37,410 nt of DNA, taken from the NCBI GenBank assembly GCA_947623175.1, contig CANQGK010000024.1, forward strand, positions 1 to 37,410, read 5' to 3'. The notes beneath the pieces were generated by a model. The model saw only the letters and a list, made by a program, of their open reading frames with translations, did no database searches and was not told the DNA's origin. The stretch's first letter is position 1, and each line of letters starts with the position of its first letter. The stretch is from an uncultured Clostridia bacterium. GTDB lineage: Bacteria; Bacillota; Clostridia; Oscillospirales; Acutalibacteraceae. Of this stretch, positions 32,535-37,410 are shown one piece after another. The position numbers and the translations under genes were made by a program.

Positions 32535-33245
32535 ATGAAGTTCATCGAAGCGGAAAACTACGAAAAATTAAGCCGCAGGGCGGCGAATATTATTTCGGCG
32601 CAGGTAATAATCAAGCCGGACTGCGTTTTGGGGCTTGCAACGGGTTCTACCCCCTTGGGCACTTACAAACAGCTTATCGAGTGGTATGAAAAGGGAGATA
32701 TCGATTTCAGCGAGGTTTTTTCGGTAAATCTTGACGAATACATAGGTCTTGACGGCAAAAACGAGCAAAGCTACAGATATTTTATGGACAAGAATTTTTT
32801 CGACCGTATAAATATAGATAAAAGCAATACCCTCATCCCGAGCGGCACAGCCGAGGATAGAGACGCCGAATGCGCAAATTACGATAAAAAAATAAAGGCT
32901 TTGGGCGGAATAGACCTTCAGCTTTTGGGGATAGGAAACGACGGTCACATCGGATTTAACGAGCCGGACAGCTGTTTTGAAAAAAACACGCACGTCGTAC
33001 GGCTCCACGAATCCACTATAGAAGCGAACGCAAGATTTTTTGAAAAAAAGGAAGACGTTCCGAAATTTGCCATAACCATGGGCATGATATCCATAATGCA
33101 GGCGAAAAAAATATTGCTTATAGCTAACGGCAGGAATAAAAAGGAAATATTAGACAAAGCCTTTTTAGGTCCCATAACCCCCGAAATTCCGGCGTCGATA
33201 TTACAGCTTCACCCGGACATAACGGTAATTTACAGCGAAAAATAA
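32535..33245 (+). CDS. nagB: Glucosamine-6-phosphate deaminase
   Basis: The 236-residue enzyme converts glucosamine-6-phosphate to fructose-6-phosphate + ammonia, in the breakdown of amino sugars. Typical motifs: LATGSTPLGTY (substrate phosphate loop, near 34-44), VNLDEYIGL (general base Asp, near 64-72), LLGIGNDGHIGFNEP (near 125-139, with the GNDGH catalytic group). The length fits the short, non-allosteric Bacillus type. GAGGTG precedes the ATG. It is monocistronic, with a promoter, a possible operator and a terminator; nagA is not in view. Confidence 0.96.
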   Translation: MKFIEAENYEKLSRRAANIISAQVIIKPDCVLGLATGSTPLGTYKQLIEWYEKGDIDFSEVFSVNLDEYIGLDGKNEQSYRYFMDKNFFDRINIDKSNTLIPSGTAEDRDAECANYDKKIKALGGIDLQLLGIGNDGHIGFNEPDSCFEKNTHVVRLHESTIEANARFFEKKEDVPKFAITMGMISIMQAKKILLIANGRNKKEILDKAFLGPITPEIPASILQLHPDITVIYSEK

Positions 33246-33263
33246 AATATTGCACAGAAATTT

Positions 33264-33292
33264 AAAGCCGAGCTCAAAAAAAGTTCGGCTTT
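33264..33292 (+). terminator. Terminator of nagB
   Basis: AAAGCCGAGCT (33264-33274) pairs with AGTTCGGCTTT (33282-33292) with one wobble pair. Confidence 0.75.
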
Positions 33293-33410
33293 TATGTTTA
33301 CAAAACGGCATAATTCTTCTTTCTGATAACGGTATCAAAAAAATTTGTCGGCGTGAAAGGAGGAAAATTCGACCGAATTTTTGATATACGATTTATTTTG
33401 GAGTAAAATT

Positions 33411-35642
33411 ATGATAATTGCAGATATTTTTGAAGACGGAAATATTACCTCATACAACAGTGTGATTGCCGACAGCGTAATGTACGAAAAAATACATTTT
33501 CATTTTCCGAGCAGCTGGAACGGCTACGCCAAAACGGCGGTTTTCAGAAACAAAGAAACGGTGATAAGCGTAGTGCTTGACGAAGAGAGCGGCTTGTCCA
33601 CGGGCAGAGATGAATGCTACGTGCCCTACGAAGTCATAAAAGCGCCCTATTTCACGGTATCGGTATTCGGAGTTTCGGGCGAAAGCCGCGCAACCACGCC
33701 GCAGGCGGCGATTTACGTTAGGGAAAGCGGCTATGGCAGGGGCGACGCTCCGTCCGATCCCACCCCGAGCGAATACGAACAGCTTGCAAACCTTGTAAAC
33801 GAGGCAAAGCAGACGGCGCAATCGGTACGCGACGACGCCGACGGCGGCAAATTCAAGGGAGACAAAGGCGATAAGGGCGACAAAGGCGACAAAGGCGAGC
33901 CCTTTACCTACGCCGATTTCACAGCCGAGCAATTGTCGGCTCTTAAAGGAGCTAAGGGCGAAAAAGGCGAGAAGGGCGATACGGGCGACCGAGGACCTAC
34001 GGGCGCCGCGGGCCCTAAAGGCGATAAAGGTGAGAAAGGTGAGAAAGGGGAGCAGGGCGATAAAGGTGAAAAGGGCGATAAAGGAGATAACGCCATTACC
34101 GACAGCGCTTATAATCCCGACAGCGAAAACGCGCAAAGCGGCAAAGCCGTGGCGCAGGCGCTTTCGGCTAAGCAGGATAAATTTGCCGAGCCCGACGCCG
34201 CTTTTAACAGCGTTTACCCGAATCAATACCTTATTAATCCCGTAAGAGATATATTGATTTTAGGGGATTACAACGCTCCGAAGCTTGAAATCAACAAAAA
34301 CGGGAGTATGCGCCTTACCGCAAAACCCGACAGCCCTCTGACGCTTGAGACGGGCGCGGGAACCGGACTCGAAATCAAGTCGGGCAAAGCCGCCTTTATG
34401 AAAGATTATGTTCAACCCTTAGCCGTTGACGGTATAGCCGCTCCTACCGAAGAAACCTCCGCGGTAAACAAAAAATACGTCGACGACGCCCTGACGGAAA
34501 AAGCGGATAAAAAATACGTTGACGATATAATTTTCCGCTATCTTATCAGAAATAATTGGACTATAATCAGAGAAATCGTAAGAGACGGAAAAGCGCCCGA
34601 ATATTTCCCCGTAGGTTCCGAGTTTACAACCACCGACGCCGATACGGGAATTGCCGTTGTTTGGGTGGTGCGCGGACACAACGTCCACAAGGCGGCGAAC
34701 GAAAAACTCACCTATACTATGACTTTGGAAACAAAGTGCGTATACAGCAGCTCTTCCGGTGCTTATAAAGGCACTATGTTCGACGCTATAGAGGCGCTAT
34801 ACTACGCTCCGACGGGGCTTGCGGCGGGAACCTATCATTTTACCCTTTTAAGCGGCTTTTACACTAATCGCGGCGGCGGAAAAACCTATTCCTTCACCTT
34901 AAAAAAACCTGTTCCCGCAGGCGGGCAAATCACATTTCCGTGGCTTTACAATGTGGACGCCTCAACCGTCAAAATAAGTACCTATTCGAGCCCCACGTCA
35001 ACACAGATTATCGAGGGCGGCATTACCGTAACAGAGGGCGCCGACGGGGAAGACCTCGGCACGGCGGATGGAAACACGGAAAATATGAACCACACCCACC
35101 GCATATGCTACGGCTCCAATAATTACGCGCAAAGCGCGATCAGACAATGGCTCAACAGCGCGTCGCCTGCCGGTTCCTATTGGAAACCGACAAACAAATT
35201 TGACCGCCCGCCCTCCTGGGCTAACAGCTACAACGGTTTTATGCACACCCTGCCCGCCGACTTTTTAGAGGCGGTACAGACCGCGGCCATTCCCTGCTGT
35301 ACAAATTCCGTTTACGAGACCGAGAGCCTCGACGGTACGCAGTTCGATGTAAATCAAAGCTACACCCTCGAGGACAAATTTTTCGTGCTTTCGCGCCCCG
35401 AAATTTACGGCACCTGGGATAACAGAGAGCGCAAAGACGGCGAATTGCTGCCTTATTTTGAAGGCTTGACAAACGCCGAAATGCTCAAGCGTGACGCGGC
35501 GGGTACGGCGATCGGATGTTGGATGCGCACTCCCGACTCCGTGAACGCGGGCAGTGTGCGGCTTATGTACACAAGCGGCGCTTTGACCAGCAGTAACGCC
35601 TACTACGCCTACGCCATCGCCGCCGCCTGCATAATCGCATAG
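33411..35642 (+). CDS. Phage-tail-like protein with collagen repeats and C-terminal DUF6273-like domain
   Basis: The 743-residue protein has: an N-terminal domain like phage baseplate/tail upper proteins (1-110; [15 protein letters not shown]); a short helix (115-140); collagen-like Gly-X-Y blocks at about 150-164 and 180-227 (five and sixteen triplets, rich in GDK and GEK); a tail-fibre-like region with [13 protein letters not shown]; and a C-terminal DUF6273-like C-type-lectin-fold domain (about 560-743), with [19 protein letters not shown] and [11 protein letters not shown] and ending RTPDSVNAG...AAACIIA. No signal peptide and no phage genes are nearby. ATG 33411 follows TTTTGGAGT; an upstream TTG (33381) lacks a spaced ribosome binding site. 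The stop codon is the first triplet of the adjacent MITE. Role unknown: possibly an adhesin or a domesticated receptor-binding protein. Confidence 0.8.
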   Translation: MIIADIFEDGNITSYNSVIADSVMYEKIHFHFPSSWNGYAKTAVFRNKETVISVVLDEESGLSTGRDECYVPYEVIKAPYFTVSVFGVSGESRATTPQAAIYVRESGYGRGDAPSDPTPSEYEQLANLVNEAKQTAQSVRDDADGGKFKGDKGDKGDKGDKGEPFTYADFTAEQLSALKGAKGEKGEKGDTGDRGPTGAAGPKGDKGEKGEKGEQGDKGEKGDKGDNAITDSAYNPDSENAQSGKAVAQALSAKQDKFAEPDAAFNSVYPNQYLINPVRDILILGDYNAPKLEINKNGSMRLTAKPDSPLTLETGAGTGLEIKSGKAAFMKDYVQPLAVDGIAAPTEETSAVNKKYVDDALTEKADKKYVDDIIFRYLIRNNWTIIREIVRDGKAPEYFPVGSEFTTTDADTGIAVVWVVRGHNVHKAANEKLTYTMTLETKCVYSSSSGAYKGTMFDAIEALYYAPTGLAAGTYHFTLLSGFYTNRGGGKTYSFTLKKPVPAGGQITFPWLYNVDASTVKISTYSSPTSTQIIEGGITVTEGADGEDLGTADGNTENMNHTHRICYGSNNYAQSAIRQWLNSASPAGSYWKPTNKFDRPPSWANSYNGFMHTLPADFLEAVQTAAIPCCTNSVYETESLDGTQFDVNQSYTLEDKFFVLSRPEIYGTWDNRERKDGELLPYFEGLTNAEMLKRDAAGTAIGCWMRTPDSVNAGSVRLMYTSGALTSSNAYYAYAIAAACIIA

Positions 35643-35914
35643 TCAATGCAATCAGATTACAATGCGCCCGAGGTGGACGGATTTCTCCGCCGCCTGTGTC
35701 ATCGTCCTTGAAATACGACAGTATTCCCGCGTCCTCTTCCTTGCCGGACGAAAAAATCCGCTCCGACTCGGGTCGAAGATTTTGCGTGAGAACGCCGTTC
35801 GTGTTCCGCACGAAGCACGGTTGAGAGCATACTGTCGTATGGTAAGATCGTGCGACAAAGCGGGCGCGGACGGCGTTCCACGCAAAACGCATTGTAATAT
35901 GATTGCATTGACTA
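35640..35914 (+). mobile_element. Complete MITE-like element, 275 bp
   Basis: The two ends are 27-bp inverted repeats (35640-35666 and 35888-35914) differing at one position, beginning TAGTCAATGCAATC. A second copy, inverted and about 96% identical over its visible 166 bases, is at 1-166. There is no transposase. If the terminal TA dinucleotides are target-site duplications, as with IS630/Tc1-type elements, removal joins GCA-TA-ATCG and restores a TAA stop for the gene on the left. An open frame on the minus strand (35563-35940) crosses the element but has no ribosome binding site and runs into the antisense of the neighbouring gene; I do not call it. Confidence 0.82.
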
Positions 35915-35942
35915 ATCGCTTCGATAGGGGAAAGGGGCAAAA

Positions 35943-35980
35943 TAAGGCTTTACTTATATTTTTGGGATTTTAAGCCTTTT
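35943..35980 (+). terminator. Weak plus-strand hairpin, perhaps the original terminator of the tail-like gene
   Basis: AAGGCTT (35943-35949) and AAGCCTT (35972-35978) with a 22-base loop and TT after. It would lie about 30 bases after the tail-like gene if the MITE were absent. Confidence 0.35.
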
Positions 35981-36017
35981 AAAAAAAGGAGCCGACGTCT
36001 CGCGGCGTCGGCTTCCT
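35981..36017 (-). terminator. Terminator of the TasA/CalY-type gene
   Basis: GCCGACG (35991-35997) pairs with CGTCGGC (36006-36012), extended by AAGGA/TTCCTT with one bulge. On the minus strand it is followed by seven Ts (35987-35981). It lies about 50 bases after the stop codon. Confidence 0.78.
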
Positions 36018-36066
36018 TGATATTAAATAAATAATTTAAACGTAAAAACTGCTTTGGGTAAACAAA

Positions 36067-37410
36067 TTATTCCTTAACTATGTTGTAAGATTTTCCGTCA
36101 TTATTCAGTTTCCACTCATAACCGTTATTAAGCTGGAAGCATCCACGGTCTCCGTCATCAACTGTAACATCAAAAGTACCGCCGTTGATTACAACGGTAT
36201 TGTTGAGTGCTTGAGCTTGGTCGCCAACGTTTATACCGCCTTTGAATGTACCGCCGTTGATGGTAAGAGCCGGTGTCATAACTTCTCCTTCAACGTTTGT
36301 CATAGAATAAACATAGAAGCCCTGTTCAAAATCACCGCCGTTAACGGTAAGTCTACAGTTCTGATAAATTATTACGGCATATCTATAACTATTTTTCGGT
36401 GCGGAGATCGTGCCATTGCCATCGATTGTGACATTAGCTCCGTTCTGGAGCTCAAGCGCATATTGATTAGCACCTGTAGTGGTAATATTATGGCCGTTCA
36501 GGTTGATATTGTAATCCTGTCTGTCGCCGCTGCCACTAAAAATATAATCGATATTTGTTGACATGTCGCCGCCGAGAACGAGATCCTTATTAATGCGAAT
36601 ACCGTATTCGGCGCTTGTTACGGTTTCCGGTAATCTGAGTTCTATATCATCATATTGATTGTCGAAGCTGTCTTCTTCATAGGTGTACTGCGTAGCGGTG
36701 AGATTTACGCCGAGAGCAAGCTTGAGCTCGCCTATACCGTCCTTCGCATCGCTGGCTTTTCTGCCGTTTTTGAGGTTGTAGAGGTCGTCATTTTCGCCCG
36801 GCTTCCAATAGAGAGCTACGGTAAATTCCTTCATGCATTTATCGGGATCCTTATCTTTCGGAAGCAGGGTGTCTTTAGCTGCAACGACGGCGTCGTTAAG
36901 GTTTTTGAGTTTGCCCTCGAGCGCAGCCATATCCGCCTCAGACGGTCTTCCTGCGCCTGCGGCAGCCTCAAGAGGCTCGTCGATAACAGCCATCTTTACA
37001 ACGTCGGCAAGAGTGTTGTCCACATCTTCTTTCAACGTGGGTTCGGTTTCCGGATATACGACATGGTTTGTATTCTCGGCGTCAACTTTCAGTTCAAATA
37101 CGTACTGCAAAGCGAGAGAACCTGCGTTCTTTACTCTGAAAGTATGCTGGTCGAGAACGCCCGGCTCCCAAAGTATGCCGTCAAAAATGCCTTCGTCCGC
37201 TTCTACGTCTTTCCAATAGAAACCGGCACCCTTGTCTTCTTCCTTGGTGCCTGCGGGTATTCCGGAAGCGTCGGCTACTGCAACCTTATACTGAAGCTCG
37301 ACGTCGAGGTTTCCGGCGACAATTTTATTATTGCCGCTCGTTACTGAATCGGTGAACCACGCGAAGGTGGAGCCGACGAGCATTGCGATACAAAGCAGCA
37401 TAGACAGCAT
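36067..37410 (-). CDS. TasA/CalY-type (SipW-dependent) surface protein with beta-helix, N-terminus cut by the window edge
   Basis: At least 447 residues are visible. The frame is open to the window edge; the first methionine there is probably not the start, because SipW-type signals normally carry a few more positively charged residues. The signal LLCIAMLVGSTFAWFTDSVTSGNNKIVAGNLDVEL is the SipW-cognate pattern of TasA/camelysin proteins, followed by a beta-sandwich domain (to about 250). Residues about 275-440 form a right-handed beta-helix with INLNGH, VTIDGNGT and repeated INGGTF turns. It is exported and probably a surface or matrix protein. No sipW is in view. The role is inferred from the signal and fold. 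Confidence 0.8.
   Translation of the reverse strand: MLSMLLCIAMLVGSTFAWFTDSVTSGNNKIVAGNLDVELQYKVAVADASGIPAGTKEEDKGAGFYWKDVEADEGIFDGILWEPGVLDQHTFRVKNAGSLALQYVFELKVDAENTNHVVYPETEPTLKEDVDNTLADVVKMAVIDEPLEAAAGAGRPSEADMAALEGKLKNLNDAVVAAKDTLLPKDKDPDKCMKEFTVALYWKPGENDDLYNLKNGRKASDAKDGIGELKLALGVNLTATQYTYEEDSFDNQYDDIELRLPETVTSAEYGIRINKDLVLGGDMSTNIDYIFSGSGDRQDYNINLNGHNITTTGANQYALELQNGANVTIDGNGTISAPKNSYRYAVIIYQNCRLTVNGGDFEQGFYVYSMTNVEGEVMTPALTINGGTFKGGINVGDQAQALNNTVVINGGTFDVTVDDGDRGCFQLNNGYEWKLNNDGKSYNIVKE

Noticed and set aside
33450..34226. A 258-codon minus-strand frame opposite the collagen region
   Set aside because: It is the antisense shadow of a repetitive, GC-rich coding region; composition and lack of a start signal argue against a gene.
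33246..35642. A prophage remnant around the tail-like protein
   Set aside because: Neighbours are nagB and a TasA-type gene; there are no other structural, integrase or lysis genes, and no attachment repeats were found.
35563..35940. A 125-codon minus-strand open frame over the MITE
   Set aside because: It has no ribosome binding site, crosses both element ends into unrelated flanks and continues antisense to the tail-like gene. Only the part inside the repeat is shared with the other copy.

Overview
This 37.4 kb window looks like chromosomal DNA of an anaerobic, endospore-forming member of the Clostridia (Bacillota), probably an uncultured gut lineage. Signs of sporulation are an intact sigma-K gene and a SipL-like SPOCS+LysM spore-coat morphogenesis gene. 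Other Firmicutes traits are strong AGGAGG ribosome binding sites, consensus sigma-A promoters, single-chain glycyl-tRNA synthetase, bifunctional BirA, and several TTG or GTG starts. I saw no rRNA, tRNA, CRISPR array or prophage.

Layout. 1-166 is the end of a MITE-like element whose second, complete copy lies inverted at 35640-35914. 268-4633: a class B penicillin-binding protein (minus), GTP-dependent PEP carboxykinase under a good promoter, and a MarR regulator. The MarR gene heads an operon with two ABC half-exporters (to 8283) and follows a fully consensus promoter with a palindromic operator. 8290-10879: the SipL-like gene and an alpha/beta hydrolase, both with structured leaders. 17387-10935 on the minus strand: rlmB, a large degenerate P-type-ATPase-like membrane protein, metG and tatD, tightly overlapped or spaced, then a 45-residue Asn/Lys-rich peptide gene. 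17508-19984: a znuABC-type metal uptake operon. 19991-20671: sigK (minus). 20838-22213: an XRE membrane regulator that seems to start at ACG, overlapping a histidinol-phosphatase gene. 26179-22260 (minus): glyQS, a Na/Pi cotransporter and a membrane-anchored cohesin-like protein. 26332-26883: two small conserved clostridial genes of unknown function. 28294-27043 (minus): an ArsR+AraC fusion regulator and luxS. 28464-30719: a stand-alone HMA metallochaperone-like protein and a Zn/Cd-type P1B-ATPase. 32394-30765 (minus): birA and bioY with a BirA-box-like repeat between them. 32535-33245: nagB. 33411-35642: a phage-tail-like collagen-repeat protein ending in a DUF6273-like domain. 36067-37410: a partial TasA/CalY-type surface protein with a beta-helix (minus).

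How the genes work together. Metal homeostasis is represented by uptake (znuABC) and efflux (HMA protein, P1B-ATPase and divergent ArsR-AraC regulator). Biotin control is a compact BirA/bioY unit. Translation genes (rlmB, metG, glyQS) are mixed with membrane proteins of unknown role.

The most interesting observations are two. First, the SipL-like gene and the 45-aa peptide gene share an architecture: the RBS lies in the 3' arm of a hairpin that can terminate the upstream operon, while a sporulation-sigma-like promoter overlaps the 5' arm or loop, so only transcripts started inside the hairpin would expose the RBS. Second, the protein encoded between rlmB and metG keeps the P-type ATPase layout but has lost all the catalytic motifs.
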